From Hydrogenoanaerobacterium sp032017025 (GTDB lineage: Bacteria > Bacillota > Clostridia > Oscillospirales > Ruminococcaceae): 64,000 nt of DNA. Every line of letters starts with the position of its first letter. The first letter of the stretch is position 1. The notes under the pieces are model-generated. The model saw nothing but the letters and a program-made list of their open reading frames with translations. It was not told the origin of the DNA and searched no databases. The stretch spans positions 30,493 to 94,492 of the forward strand of contig NZ_DALZQO010000011.1 of NCBI RefSeq assembly GCF_032017025.1, in the 5' to 3' direction. The position numbers were made by a program, and so were the translations under genes. Below are positions 7,384 to 15,959 of the stretch, one piece after another.

Positions 7384-9753
7384 ATGATAAACAAAGAAAA
7401 GTTTTTATCCGAACTGGAGACTATGCTGGAGATAGAATACCAAACTACGCTGGAGCATGCAGCAGCCGACCAGCTGCACTGTGCACTGGGTAAATGGACG
7501 ATTGGCGAGCTGTATAAAAATTGGGCAGAGAGCCGCCATAACCATGCGAATGCAAAGCGCGCCTATTATTTTTCCGCCGAGTTCTTAATGGGCAGGCTGG
7601 TGTTCAGTAACCTTTACAATATGGGCATACTGGACGATGTTCGCCAGATTCTTTCTGAAAAAGGTGTCGATATTGCAATTTTAGAGGATATTGAGGATGC
7701 GGCGCTCGGCAATGGCGGGCTTGGCCGCCTTGCGGCATGCTACCTCGATTCTGCTGCAACCCACAATCTGCCGCTCGACGGGTACGGAATCCGCTATAAA
7801 TACGGTCTGTTCAAGCAGCGTATTGTCGATGGTTGCCAAAAAGAAACTGCGGATGACTGGCAGCGTTTGTGCGACCCATGGAGCCTGCGTTGCACTGCCG
7901 ATACAGTGCCTGTTGAGTTTGACGGCCAAACCGTCAACGCTGTGCCCTACGATATGGCTGTAATCGGCTATGGCACCGGCAATGTGGGTACGCTGCGCCT
8001 ATGGCAGGCGGAAGCTGTTGAAGCATTTGACTTTAAACTGTTTAACGAACAAAAATACGATGAAGCAGTACAGGCAAAAAACGATGCGGAAAGCATCTCA
8101 ATGGTGCTGTACCCCAATGATGATACTCCGAAGGGCAAGGCGCTGCGTCTAAAACAGCAATATTTCTTCTGCAGTGCGTCACTAAAAGATATACTGCGCC
8201 GTTACAAGGCGGTATATGGCAAAGATTTTTCAAAATTTGCCGATTGCTTTGCGATCCAACTCAACGATACCCACCCCGTTGTTGCCATCCCCGAGTTGAT
8301 TCGCCTGCTGATGCACAACGAGGGGTTAGAGTTTAACCTTGCGCTGAGCATTGCGCAGCACACCTTCTCTTACACCAACCACACCATCATGCCCGAGGCA
8401 ATGGAAAAATGGAGCTGTGAGTTGATGAAGCAGGTGACACCGCGTGTGTTTGAGATTATCAAGATGATTAACGAACACCTGCTTCGTACACTGGGTGAAA
8501 AGGGGCTGCACCGCGGTGAGCTGATTGACTATATGATTGTAGGCAATGATATGGTGCATATGGCGCGGTTGGCGGTGTATGTCTGCCATAAAACCAATGG
8601 TGTCGCTCGAATTCATACCGAGATTCTCAAGGCACACACCCTGCAAGAGTGGTACCGGCTGTACCCCGAGCGCTTTATTAACAAAACCAACGGTGTAACA
8701 CAGCGCCGCTGGATAGGGCTTTGCAACCCCAAACTTTCTGCGATGATTACCGAGCTGCTGGGCGGCGATGAGTGGCTCACCGACCTTTCTCTTCTTAAGG
8801 GGCTTGAACGGTTTGCCGATGATAAAAGTATACTCGACCGCCTCGTCAGCATCAAGGCGGAAAATAAGCAGCGGTTATGCGATTTTGTCAAGCGTCACGA
8901 CTGTGTCACTCTGAACCCCGACTTCATCTTTGATATTCAGGTGAAGCGCCTGCATGAGTACAAGCGGCAGCTGCTCAACGCCTTCTCAATCGTTGACATC
9001 TACTTTGGGCTGAAAGACGGCAGTATTCAAGATTTTTGCCCCACTGCGTTTTTATTCGGCGCGAAGGCAGCCCCGGGTTACTACCGTGCCAAGGGTATCA
9101 TTAAGTACATCGGTGAAATTGCGAAGCTTGTGAACAGCGACCCCGCCGTAAACGGCAGGCTTGCCGTGGTGTTTGTGCAGAACTACAATGTTTCGTATGC
9201 CGAAAAGCTTATCCCGGCTGCCGATGTTTCGGAGCAAATTTCTACCGCAGGCACCGAGGCGAGCGGTACGGGGAACATGAAGCTTGCACTGAACGGCGCG
9301 GTAACGCTCGGCACCTACGACGGCGCAAACGTTGAAATTGCAGAGCAGGCGGGCGAAGAGAACAACTACATCTTTGGCCTGCGCGTTGAGGATATCGAAA
9401 GCCTCGGGGAGAGCTATAACCCCAAAGAGCTCTATGAGAAAAGCCCACGCATCAAACGTGTGGTAGATACTTTAATAGATGGCACCTTTGATGATGGAGA
9501 AACAGGTGCATTCCGAGAATTGTACAACAGCCTTCTGGAGGGTGCTACGTGGCACAGGCCGGATCAGTACTATCTGCTCGCCGATTTTGAGAGCTATATC
9601 GACGCAAAGCTGCGCGTAAACCGTGATTACGGCGACAAATACGCCTTTGCAAAAAAATGCCTGCTCAATATTGCACGGTGCGGCATGTTTTCCTCCGACC
9701 GCGCCATCAAAGAGTATGCAGAAGAAATCTGGAATATCAAGCCCTGCAAATAG
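7384..9753 (+). CDS. glgP: glycogen/starch phosphorylase
   Basis: The 789-residue product is an alpha-glucan phosphorylase (GT35), releasing glucose 1-phosphate from storage or imported glucans in the cytosol. Motifs include GNGGLGRLAACYLDS (about residue 113), LNDTHP, the substrate segment DIQVKRLHEYKRQ, and the pyridoxal-phosphate motif EASGTGNMKLALNG with the Schiff-base lysine near residue 633. The length is typical. The ATG at 7384 is chosen because GGGAGGAGG lies 9 nt upstream; the longer frame from 7345 has no site. No other glycogen genes are adjacent, and a terminator follows, so it is a one-gene unit. Confidence 0.96.
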   Translation: MINKEKFLSELETMLEIEYQTTLEHAAADQLHCALGKWTIGELYKNWAESRHNHANAKRAYYFSAEFLMGRLVFSNLYNMGILDDVRQILSEKGVDIAILEDIEDAALGNGGLGRLAACYLDSAATHNLPLDGYGIRYKYGLFKQRIVDGCQKETADDWQRLCDPWSLRCTADTVPVEFDGQTVNAVPYDMAVIGYGTGNVGTLRLWQAEAVEAFDFKLFNEQKYDEAVQAKNDAESISMVLYPNDDTPKGKALRLKQQYFFCSASLKDILRRYKAVYGKDFSKFADCFAIQLNDTHPVVAIPELIRLLMHNEGLEFNLALSIAQHTFSYTNHTIMPEAMEKWSCELMKQVTPRVFEIIKMINEHLLRTLGEKGLHRGELIDYMIVGNDMVHMARLAVYVCHKTNGVARIHTEILKAHTLQEWYRLYPERFINKTNGVTQRRWIGLCNPKLSAMITELLGGDEWLTDLSLLKGLERFADDKSILDRLVSIKAENKQRLCDFVKRHDCVTLNPDFIFDIQVKRLHEYKRQLLNAFSIVDIYFGLKDGSIQDFCPTAFLFGAKAAPGYYRAKGIIKYIGEIAKLVNSDPAVNGRLAVVFVQNYNVSYAEKLIPAADVSEQISTAGTEASGTGNMKLALNGAVTLGTYDGANVEIAEQAGEENNYIFGLRVEDIESLGESYNPKELYEKSPRIKRVVDTLIDGTFDDGETGAFRELYNSLLEGATWHRPDQYYLLADFESYIDAKLRVNRDYGDKYAFAKKCLLNIARCGMFSSDRAIKEYAEEIWNIKPCK

Positions 9754-9755
9754 CA

Positions 9756-9786
9756 AAATCCCCGATGAGATCATCGGGGATTTTTG
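9756..9786. terminator. terminator after glgP
   Basis: A perfect stem AATCCCCGATGA / TCATCGGGGATT is followed by TTTTT; the A run on its left lets it serve the convergent minus-strand gene too. Confidence 0.92.
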
Positions 9787-9806
9787 TATGTGTATCAGAA
9801 AAAATC

Positions 9807-10061
9807 TCATCCAAGCGTGCGATAAAACTCTTTCAACTCCTTTTTCACATCATCGGGCAGGTCATGCCACCGAATTCCCCGTATAGCACCCTCCAGGCCG
9901 CACAATCGGTTCAGGCAGGCGGAGGGGTCTATCGCTTTTATGTTGAGCCACGCCTGCTTACTGCCGGTGTTTTTTAATTGCTCGGCGGTTTCAATGCCAA
10001 CCTCATTGAGCTGCTCTTCTACAACTTTTCCGATATTAGGCAGCTTGGATAATTCCCCCAT
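9807..10061 (-). CDS. TfoX C-terminal-domain (helix-hairpin-helix) protein
   Basis: This 84-residue protein is made only of the TfoX/Sxy C-terminal domain: LSKLPNIGKVVEEQLNEVGI at the start is a helix-hairpin-helix-like element, then LCGLEGAIRGIRWHDLP and a final helix. In TfoX this domain accompanies an N-terminal part linked to competence; here it stands alone, as in many Firmicutes, and no function is established. The ATG at 10061 has GGAGGA upstream. It may be cotranscribed with the pyridoxamine kinase gene 36 nt upstream. Confidence 0.85.
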   Translation of the reverse strand: MGELSKLPNIGKVVEEQLNEVGIETAEQLKNTGSKQAWLNIKAIDPSACLNRLCGLEGAIRGIRWHDLPDDVKKELKEFYRTLG

Positions 10062-10096
10062 GCGGTATTCCTCCCAATGCAATCAGATGATTCTTG

Positions 10097-10960
10097 CTAT
10101 AAAATCCTGTATTTTGCCACCAGATCCTTGTCGCCAAGCAGGTGCAGGGTGCGTTCCAGCATTACGCCTTCGCGGGTTTCAGTACCGTAAGAGAAGGTGG
10201 TTTTAATGGCGGTTTCAACAAATTGCGTTGCCCTTGCCATAGCAATGGGCAAGCTGTCTCCGCCAAGAAAACCGCCCGTGAGCACGCTTGCGAAAATGTC
10301 ACCTGTACCGGGGTACGAAACCGGTACGTAGTCGCAGTCAACACACCAGAATGCGCCGCGCTCTTTGTCGTAGCCAATGTTGCTCATAGTGCCTGCAGCC
10401 ATGTTTACGCCGGTAATCACCACATAGTGCGGCCCTTTTTCCGAAAGGCGCACCAGCATGCTTTTCGCCTTGCTTTGCGTCAGGGGCTCAAAGGCGTACG
10501 GCTCACCCAATAAAATACAGGCTTCGGTTAGGTTTGGTGTAATTACGTCTGCAACCGCCGCCAGCTCAATCATACGGCGCTGCATGGCTGCGTTATAGGT
10601 TTTATAAGGTTTTCCGTGGTCACCCATGACAGGGTCAACCACCGACAGGGCATCGGGGTACGACGCAAAAAATTCGACGCAATGGTCAATTTGCGCTTCG
10701 CTGCCCAAAAAACCCGAGTACACGCATTCAAACTCAAGCCCTAAGCGCCGGTAGTGTGCGAGCGTGGGCATAATATAGTCGGTAAGGTCGCGGAACTCCA
10801 CCTCGCCAAATCCGCCCGTGTGGGTGGAAAGCACCGCTGTGGGTATTGGGCATACCTGCATGCCCATAGCAGAAAGCACAGGCAAAATCACCGAAAGCGA
10901 GCACCGCCCAAAACCCGAAAGGTCATGGATGGCGGCAACCCGCTGTGGCCTTTTATACAT
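10097..10960 (-). CDS. pdxY: pyridoxamine/pyridoxal kinase
   Basis: The 287-residue product belongs to the ribokinase-like PfkB/PdxK superfamily and should phosphorylate pyridoxal or pyridoxamine in B6 salvage. Supporting motifs are the start AAIHDLSGFGRCSL, VVDPVMGDHGK (about residue 108), the phosphate/anion region ITPNLTEACILLG and the catalytic PGTGDIFASVLTG with the general-base aspartate near residue 220. The length fits PdxY. It is the first gene of a probable two-gene minus-strand unit with the TfoX-domain gene. Confidence 0.9.
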   Translation of the reverse strand: MYKRPQRVAAIHDLSGFGRCSLSVILPVLSAMGMQVCPIPTAVLSTHTGGFGEVEFRDLTDYIMPTLAHYRRLGLEFECVYSGFLGSEAQIDHCVEFFASYPDALSVVDPVMGDHGKPYKTYNAAMQRRMIELAAVADVITPNLTEACILLGEPYAFEPLTQSKAKSMLVRLSEKGPHYVVITGVNMAAGTMSNIGYDKERGAFWCVDCDYVPVSYPGTGDIFASVLTGGFLGGDSLPIAMARATQFVETAIKTTFSYGTETREGVMLERTLHLLGDKDLVAKYRIL

Positions 10961-11145
10961 AAAATCACTCCGATTAACAATAAACTTGCACTCTGATTAT
11001 AATGCACATCCGATAAAAAAACAATCAAATCAAAAAATTGAAGTAAATTTTCATTGCAAAATTTAACTTGGTTATTGCAGCAGCATTTGCAAACAATAAA
11101 AAAGCAAAGAAATTTGCGTATATTTTTGCATGGGAGGCGACTACC

Positions 11146-11334
11146 GTGAATAACAAAGCAACGGGCGCTGCAATCACCGGTGTGTGTGTAGCGATGGCGG
11201 CAGGCACAGCGGCTTATATGATGGCTGGAAAAAACCGCAAAAAAGTAAACAGCAAAAAAATGAAAAAAACAGCGGGTAAAGCAATTCGCGCGGTTGGCGA
11301 TGTCGTCGACAATTTCTCCACCTATATGCGATAG
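11146..11334 (+). CDS. small single-pass membrane protein of unknown function
   Basis: The 62-residue frame starts at GTG 11146, with GGGAGG 9 nt upstream. It begins MNNKATGAAITGVCVAMAAG, a hydrophobic Gly/Ala-rich segment of about 20 residues, followed by a strongly basic stretch (GKNRKKVNSKKMKK) and an amphipathic C-terminus. The topology suggests a short membrane-anchored protein with a cytosolic basic tail. I do not recognise a family. It is isolated between the pyridoxamine kinase gene and the phage-like block, with a terminator directly behind. Confidence 0.7.
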   Translation: MNNKATGAAITGVCVAMAAGTAAYMMAGKNRKKVNSKKMKKTAGKAIRAVGDVVDNFSTYMR

Positions 11335-11337
11335 CGC

Positions 11338-11372
11338 AAAAAAGGACGGAATTATGAGTTCCGTCCTTTTTT
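11338..11372. terminator. bidirectional terminator at the left edge of the phage-like block
   Basis: The stem AAAAAAGGACGGAA / TTCCGTCCTTTTTT has a 7-nt loop. It ends the small membrane-protein gene and also the minus-strand particle operon. Confidence 0.92.
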
Positions 11373-11386
11373 GCTGCCTGTTCTAT

Positions 11387-11860
11387 TCAGGGAAATACAA
11401 GGTAAATATAAGTTTTGTTGTTCTGGTTGAGTGCGCAGGTCGAGCCGCCGGTGACCGTGTTACCGTTGTTCTGTACCGTAAAACCTGTGCTGGTTGCGGC
11501 AATGCCAAGGCTTGCCCCCAGCGGTGTATAAATTGCCGCATACACATTGTTTGTGTCAAACGTCTGTTTATACTCGTTTAAGGTGCGGTCGGCAGTGAAT
11601 AAAATTACCATACGCGGGCGAAAGCCCAGTTCGATGGTACGAGTAGACAAGGTATCTCCGATGTAACTGCCTACGGTAAAAACACCGCTGTTCCACGCAC
11701 TGCGGTCAACCTCAGAGACATGCGCGACAGCGTTTTGAACATGGTTTTTAATACCGTTATCGATATTTAAATTGTCGCTGTTAAAGTCCTCCCGCTTGGG
11801 CTTGTCGCCGCCCAACCACTGGTTCAGGTTTAAAAAAGATGTTTTGTGCGTGCTTGGCAT
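11387..11860 (-). CDS. short tail fibre-like protein, last gene of the particle block
   Basis: The 157-residue product follows the tail protein I-like gene, where fibre genes sit. Its N-terminal half (LNLNQWLGGDKPKREDFNSD, then an amphipathic stretch with HVSEVDRSAWN) resembles the baseplate-attachment part of small clostridial phage fibres. The C-terminal half is beta-rich and ends TYIYLVFP. It is very short for a fibre, with no collar repeats, chaperone or adhesion module. The start ATG has GAAGGGG upstream. Function is assigned mainly by position and general resemblance. Confidence 0.65.
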   Translation of the reverse strand: MPSTHKTSFLNLNQWLGGDKPKREDFNSDNLNIDNGIKNHVQNAVAHVSEVDRSAWNSGVFTVGSYIGDTLSTRTIELGFRPRMVILFTADRTLNEYKQTFDTNNVYAAIYTPLGASLGIAATSTGFTVQNNGNTVTGGSTCALNQNNKTYIYLVFP

Positions 11861-11863
11861 GAT

Positions 11864-12460
11864 TTATACGTCCCCTTCAAAAATAGTTGCGGCGGCAATG
11901 TCCAGCCTGCTCCAGGTTTCATCTTTGCTGTCAAACTTATCGTATGTTACATCGCACTCGGCAAATTGATCCCAAGTGAAATTTCCAATTTCAAAATCAG
12001 CCTCAAGATGAGCGGGCAGCATGCGCCGTACGGTTTCTTTTACATCATCCATAGTTTCAAAATCACTGATGTAACCATCCTCTATAATGCGAATGCGTCC
12101 GTTTGGAATATCCTCCAAAATTTTTGCGTTGAGCCCCGCCGCACGTACCGAACCCAGCATGCCTGCAAGGTTGTAATCGTTTGGCGCCACCGAAAGCCGA
12201 TACAGCAGCAGCTCACGGCGCTTGGCATTACCGCTTAGCGGGCGCAGCCAAAGCTGCATCATCTGTTCGCGTAAGACAAGGCCATAGCTGCCAGAAGTTT
12301 GAATAAAGCTTTCTGCGCAGAGCGTATTCAGCTTATCTTCAATCAGCGCAAAGCCGGCGTCGTAGGCAGCAAGCTCTGCGTCAATCAGGCTGCCGCCACC
12401 CAAACGGTACAGGTACAGTGGGCGTAGCAAACGGTAGATGGCTTCGATGCTTTTTGTCAT
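11864..12460 (-). CDS. tail protein I-like baseplate component (YmfQ/DUF2313 type)
   Basis: The 198-residue protein follows the baseplate J gene with a 4-nt ATGA overlap, the usual place of tail protein I. It is helical at the start (IYRLLRPLYLYRLGGGSL) and contains RRELLLYRLSVAPNDYNLAGM followed by a mixed alpha/beta region, resembling the YmfQ/DUF2313 group that links the baseplate wedge to the fibres. Length fits (about 190-200). Confidence in the structural role is moderate and rests on both sequence character and gene order. Confidence 0.75.
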   Translation of the reverse strand: MTKSIEAIYRLLRPLYLYRLGGGSLIDAELAAYDAGFALIEDKLNTLCAESFIQTSGSYGLVLREQMMQLWLRPLSGNAKRRELLLYRLSVAPNDYNLAGMLGSVRAAGLNAKILEDIPNGRIRIIEDGYISDFETMDDVKETVRRMLPAHLEADFEIGNFTWDQFAECDVTYDKFDSKDETWSRLDIAAATIFEGDV

Positions 12461-13539
12461 ATCACAACCGCCATTCTGCTGATTTCAATGGCACCAAGGG
12501 TAAACAGTTCGTCGCTTGCTGCCTGCATGTCCTGTGACGGTGCCTTCAACCTGTAGTTGTACAGCCCTTCGGTGTGATAGAGCGATTCCACAATTCCCGA
12601 AAGAAGCAAATTTTGCCCCACCGCAAGCCTTTTGAAACAATCCGCAAGCTTTTTTTCACAGGCCGCTTGCAGATTGTCGTAGTTTACGCCGCCTTGTCCC
12701 GCAATTTCCAAGTTCACATTGATCGGTTTCAGGCGTGTGCTGGCGATGGTGACATCTACGTTGATTTCTTTTGCAGCACAGAGGTCTTTGTGAATTTCCT
12801 GTACCAGCGTATCAGGTACTGCGGTGCCAACCCCCGCTACATATACGCCTACAGTGCCTTTGCCGTTTAAGCGTGGAACCACATTGGCAGATGCCACACC
12901 GTCATAGCTCATGGCGAAATCGTAGTAAAACGCGGCATTGGTGCCGTTGCTGATGGCCGCAAAGCTGCGCAGCAGGCGGGCGCGCAGCTGCTCGTCGGTC
13001 TCGCTGTCTGAACCGCCCGTAAAGGCTGTAGGGTTGCTGACACTCGAAATCGNNNNNNNNNNCGGTGTAATCATCACATTGATTGCGCCCGGGGCTACGT
13101 TGGTGAGCGCCCCGCCATCAGCCGATTGTGCTGCAATATCCACAAAGGTTGAGCCCGCTACCAGCACACCCTGCGCCGTAGTCTCAAAGCGCAGGTTCGG
13201 TTCGGCTTCGTTTCGCCCCACCGAGCATATCACCCCTGCGGGTACAATAATATCGGCAGGTGCGGGTGTTTCGCGTGAAAATCGCAGCATACCTAAAGAT
13301 GCCGTCGCCGCCTTGCGCAGTAACCCGCGTGTCTCGGCGTGGTAATCAAGCGGTGTGCCTGCCGCAGTCTGCGGAAAAACCTGCTTTTTCAGGTCATCCA
13401 AACGATTGTCCAGCAAGGATAGCTGCGTTGCCAGCACCTTCAGCCGTATCCCGATATCCGACGCATCGTCCGCATAAAACCCGGTTCGTTGGTAATATTC
13501 CTCTTGCATGGCTGTAAGAATTTGTTCGTAGGTTGCCAT
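12457..13539 (-). CDS. baseplate J-like protein (XkdT type)
   Basis: The 360-residue frame is a baseplate wedge protein of the gpJ/Mu gp47/XkdT family. It starts MATYEQILTAMQEEYYQRTG and contains TPLDYHAETRGLLRKAATAS and the conserved NPTAFTGGSDSETDEQLRARLL (in part, near residues 165-186). The frame runs through a 10-N scaffold gap at 13053-13062, just before the ISSVSNPTAF segment; only a few residues are affected. It overlaps its neighbours at both ends (TGATG and ATGA), so the operon is tightly coupled. Confidence 0.92.
   Translation of the reverse strand: MATYEQILTAMQEEYYQRTGFYADDASDIGIRLKVLATQLSLLDNRLDDLKKQVFPQTAAGTPLDYHAETRGLLRKAATASLGMLRFSRETPAPADIIVPAGVICSVGRNEAEPNLRFETTAQGVLVAGSTFVDIAAQSADGGALTNVAPGAINVMITPXXXXISSVSNPTAFTGGSDSETDEQLRARLLRSFAAISNGTNAAFYYDFAMSYDGVASANVVPRLNGKGTVGVYVAGVGTAVPDTLVQEIHKDLCAAKEINVDVTIASTRLKPINVNLEIAGQGGVNYDNLQAACEKKLADCFKRLAVGQNLLLSGIVESLYHTEGLYNYRLKAPSQDMQAASDELFTLGAIEISRMAVVI
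13053..13062. other. scaffold gap of 10 N inside the baseplate J gene
   Basis: Exactly ten N, a common default gap size. The reading frame is preserved across it, so the true missing length is probably 10 or another length equal to it modulo 3. Confidence 0.95.
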
Positions 13540-13859
13540 CAGCGTATCTCCACCTCCAAAGCTTTGGTTTTACGATCAATGATTATCTGCAGTTTGATTC
13601 TTAAACTGTCGCCGCTGAGGGTACAGCTTACCTGCGTTACCGTAATCTGGGGCAGCGGTAAAAGTGCCTGACGCACCAGGTTCATTGCCGCCGTATCCAT
13701 GTCCCGTCCGCCTGTGGTGTTCAGCGTATACAGTTCGCTGCCTAGGTCTTTGTCGGGGGCAAAGCTGCCGTGGCGTACGCTCAGGCGGATCATTGCACGC
13801 TGAATCAGCTCTTCTGTGCCATCCGTCAAAAACGGCAGCCCGCGCACACTGCGCTTCAT
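13539..13859 (-). CDS. gp25-like baseplate wedge protein (XkdS/DUF2634 type)
   Basis: The 106-residue product lies immediately before baseplate J, the usual position of the gp25/W lysozyme-fold wedge protein. It contains FLTDGTEELIQRAMIRLSVR, then FAPDKDLGSELYTLN, and ends in a beta-strand pair, as in the XkdS/DUF2634 group of PBSX-like elements. In contractile tails this protein helps lock the baseplate and start sheath polymerisation. The stop overlaps the next ATG (TGATG). Confidence 0.8.
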   Translation of the reverse strand: MKRSVRGLPFLTDGTEELIQRAMIRLSVRHGSFAPDKDLGSELYTLNTTGGRDMDTAAMNLVRQALLPLPQITVTQVSCTLSGDSLRIKLQIIIDRKTKALEVEIR

Positions 13860-13882
13860 ATCACCGCTTTGTAGTAACGTAT

Positions 13883-14260
13883 CTATAGCACCTTCGCCCC
13901 GCTTTCTATAATTTTCCCCTCTTTGGTGACAGTAAGCCCGTTAATGAGCACCTCACCGTTGTTTTTCAGTACAATGGCTGCTCCGCCGCTTGAAAACAGC
14001 CGCAGTTCACCCGGTTCTAGCCCGACCACGGCATCAGGCGGGCACAAAATTCCGGTACACGCCGCCGCGCCATCAAGCGGGAGGATAAGTGCTTGGGCGT
14101 TTTCAGCGGGTATACTGCATACGCCACAGGGTGCAAACAGCGGGATATCCCGCAGCTCACTTTCGCCCGATACGCTAATATCTCCGCCACCGCTCTGTGT
14201 GATGGGTACGGCAGCAGGGGAGGAGAGCTGCTGATTTTTGAGTAGTTGCGGTAAAAGCAT
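13883..14260 (-). CDS. baseplate spike-like protein (gpV/gp45 type), short
   Basis: The 125-residue protein sits between the hub and wedge genes where tail spikes are encoded. Its C-terminal part (EPGELRLFSSGGAAIVLKNN followed by GEVLINGLTVTKEGKII) is the repetitive beta pattern typical of gpV/gp45 spike proteins. It is shorter than most spikes (about 180-220) and no C-terminal metal-binding HxH tip motif is visible. The start has AGGAG 6 nt upstream. The role is inferred from position plus the beta-repeat character. Confidence 0.7.
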   Translation of the reverse strand: MLLPQLLKNQQLSSPAAVPITQSGGGDISVSGESELRDIPLFAPCGVCSIPAENAQALILPLDGAAACTGILCPPDAVVGLEPGELRLFSSGGAAIVLKNNGEVLINGLTVTKEGKIIESGAKVL

Positions 14261-14269
14261 GATATTCTC

Positions 14270-15217
14270 CTAACTTACATAGTCGGGCAGTACGAGTGCA
14301 AGCGTTGTGGCATAGCCCGTACTGTCCGCTCGATAGGTTACCTCATATACCGCCAAATCGTTGTAGTGCGCCACTTCGTCCTCAATCGAAACACGGTCGC
14401 CCACAGAAACAGCGGTAAGGCCGGGCAGCGTTGCGGTTACAAGCAGTTTTTTCAGCATAGAGTCACGCATGAGGCGATCTGCCCCTGTGCGTGGGTCACC
14501 CGCCCATTCCTTGGGTGGACTGATGTACCGCTTGCGCCGAATGGCGAGCTGCTCGCTGGACGGGTTGTACACCGCGGTATCATACAGTTTGCTGTCGCTC
14601 TTTAAAATGACCTTGGAGATTACCCCGTAGCGTTTGTTGCATACCTGCAGCGCTGAAAACCGCGCGCCGCCCGCCACCGAGTTGGAAAGTATCATCCGCT
14701 GCCCCGTCGGCCTTTTCCGCGCTGCAATATAACCGTCGCTGATGTACGGCATCACCCCCAGTGTTTGGCGGCAAAAGCTTTCCAGCGCCTGCCATTCGCT
14801 GCGCCCTTTTGGCACAGTAAAGGCGGAGAGTGTGGGGTTACGGTCGCACAGCAGGCCGCGAAAGCCGTACTGCTTGCAGTGCGCGTTGTAGATATCCCAT
14901 AGATTCGCACGGTAAAATGTCTGTGGAATTGCCTCATTGTCGATCAGTACCGCCGCCCTTGAACGTGCTTTTAGGGTGAGAAATTCCCCCTTGCCGTTTT
15001 TAGATAAAACTTGCTCATCAATCAGCCCGTCAAACATGGTTTTGCCCTCCAGCTCCATTGTCAGCGCGGTGAGCTCGCCGCAACCGTAAAGCTGCTGTGC
15101 GGGGAATACTCCCTCAAAGCCATCCGCAGGGATATCATACGCCGAGGTGCATTGCAGGGAAATAGGAGGCGGCAAAGAAAAATGTCCGCCCGCAAGGTTG
15201 ATTGCCGTCAGCTTCAA
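14270..15217 (-). CDS. baseplate hub protein (gpD/XkdQ-like)
   Basis: The 315-residue protein matches the phage late control gpD/XkdQ type of hub: repeated beta-barrel segments, the central RSEWQALESFCRQTLGVMPY and a C-terminal GLTAVSVGDRVSIEDEVAHY. Hubs connect the tail tube to the spike. The start is assigned to TTG 15217, which overlaps the preceding stop as TTGA and has GGGCGG upstream; an in-frame ATG further upstream would overlap the previous gene much more. Length fits XkdQ (about 320). Confidence 0.8.
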   Translation of the reverse strand: MKLTAINLAGGHFSLPPPISLQCTSAYDIPADGFEGVFPAQQLYGCGELTALTMELEGKTMFDGLIDEQVLSKNGKGEFLTLKARSRAAVLIDNEAIPQTFYRANLWDIYNAHCKQYGFRGLLCDRNPTLSAFTVPKGRSEWQALESFCRQTLGVMPYISDGYIAARKRPTGQRMILSNSVAGGARFSALQVCNKRYGVISKVILKSDSKLYDTAVYNPSSEQLAIRRKRYISPPKEWAGDPRTGADRLMRDSMLKKLLVTATLPGLTAVSVGDRVSIEDEVAHYNDLAVYEVTYRADSTGYATTLALVLPDYVS

Positions 15218-15627
15218 GATGGCAACACCGCCCGCCCGTTTACCATAACACTGTGTGCTCCCGCTGCTGTGCATGCATTCATATCCTCTACAAACTCAAA
15301 CGCATAGCGCAGCAAAAGTGGGCCGGCTTCGCCGATTACTTTTAGTGCTGCAAAATAGGCGTACATCGGGCTGCAAAGCGGGCAGAGCAGCCGCCCCGAG
15401 CCGCTGTGTAAAAACTCTGCCTGCAACTGCTCAAACTGTACGGTGCAGTCGGTACCAAACAGCTCCCCCTCACCCTTAATGATACGCGGGCGCGTGCCAA
15501 GCTCTTGAATCACGGGTGCCGAAAACGGCATGTCAATCATCTTAATGGTTTTAGCATAACCGATTTCGATTTTGCGTGGATTGTACCGCAATGCAAAGCC
15601 ATTAAACTGTAAGGTGCCTGCCATCAA
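15214..15627 (-). CDS. baseplate/tail protein, XkdP or DNA-circularisation-N-terminal-like
   Basis: The 137-residue product contains FNPRK-like and IQELGTRPRIIKGEGEL segments (about residues 40-56), a pattern found at the N-terminus of Mu gp43/DNA-circularisation proteins and in tail-end proteins upstream of the hub. No LysM domain follows, unlike typical XkdP. In a tail operon of this order it would bridge the tube end and the hub. Two start codons (ATGATG) are possible. It ends overlapping the hub start. Confidence 0.6.
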   Translation of the reverse strand: MMAGTLQFNGFALRYNPRKIEIGYAKTIKMIDMPFSAPVIQELGTRPRIIKGEGELFGTDCTVQFEQLQAEFLHSGSGRLLCPLCSPMYAYFAALKVIGEAGPLLLRYAFEFVEDMNACTAAGAHSVMVNGRAVLPS

Positions 15628-15959
15628 AGCACCTCCTGTGCAGAAATATCACTTGCGTAGCGCCTGCACTGCGTACAAAGTGCATCATTGACGGCACTTG
15701 CATCCACAGTGGGCGGGGTATTGGCAATGCTGATACCGTCTGCCAGATTCATTTCAGCGTAGGGCATTATGCCAAATGGTGCGCTGCCGGTGCTTCCGCT
15801 TACCTCATACTGCCGTGTGGGTGTAGCAAGCTTTTGAACTTCACCAATGCTTTGGGGTATACTCGGTAAGCCGTCATCGTCCTTTTGGGCATTGGCAGTA
15901 CTGATGTGTTCCCGCCGCTGGGCCACAGCCCGTTTTATGCGCTTAAACAGCTTGTTCAT
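15624..15959 (-). CDS. small protein in the tape-measure position, unknown
   Basis: The 111-residue protein lies between the probable tube gene and the hub-proximal genes, where tail chaperones and a long tape-measure gene are normally found. It starts with a basic amphipathic helix (MNKLFKRIKRAVAQRREH), has a Gly/Pro/Ser-rich middle and ends with a CTQC pair. No family is recognised. It overlaps both neighbours by 4 nt (ATGA type), so it is a true member of the operon. Whether it is a minimal tape measure, a chaperone or a tube terminator cannot be told from sequence. Confidence 0.6.
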   Translation of the reverse strand: MNKLFKRIKRAVAQRREHISTANAQKDDDGLPSIPQSIGEVQKLATPTRQYEVSGSTGSAPFGIMPYAEMNLADGISIANTPPTVDASAVNDALCTQCRRYASDISAQEVL

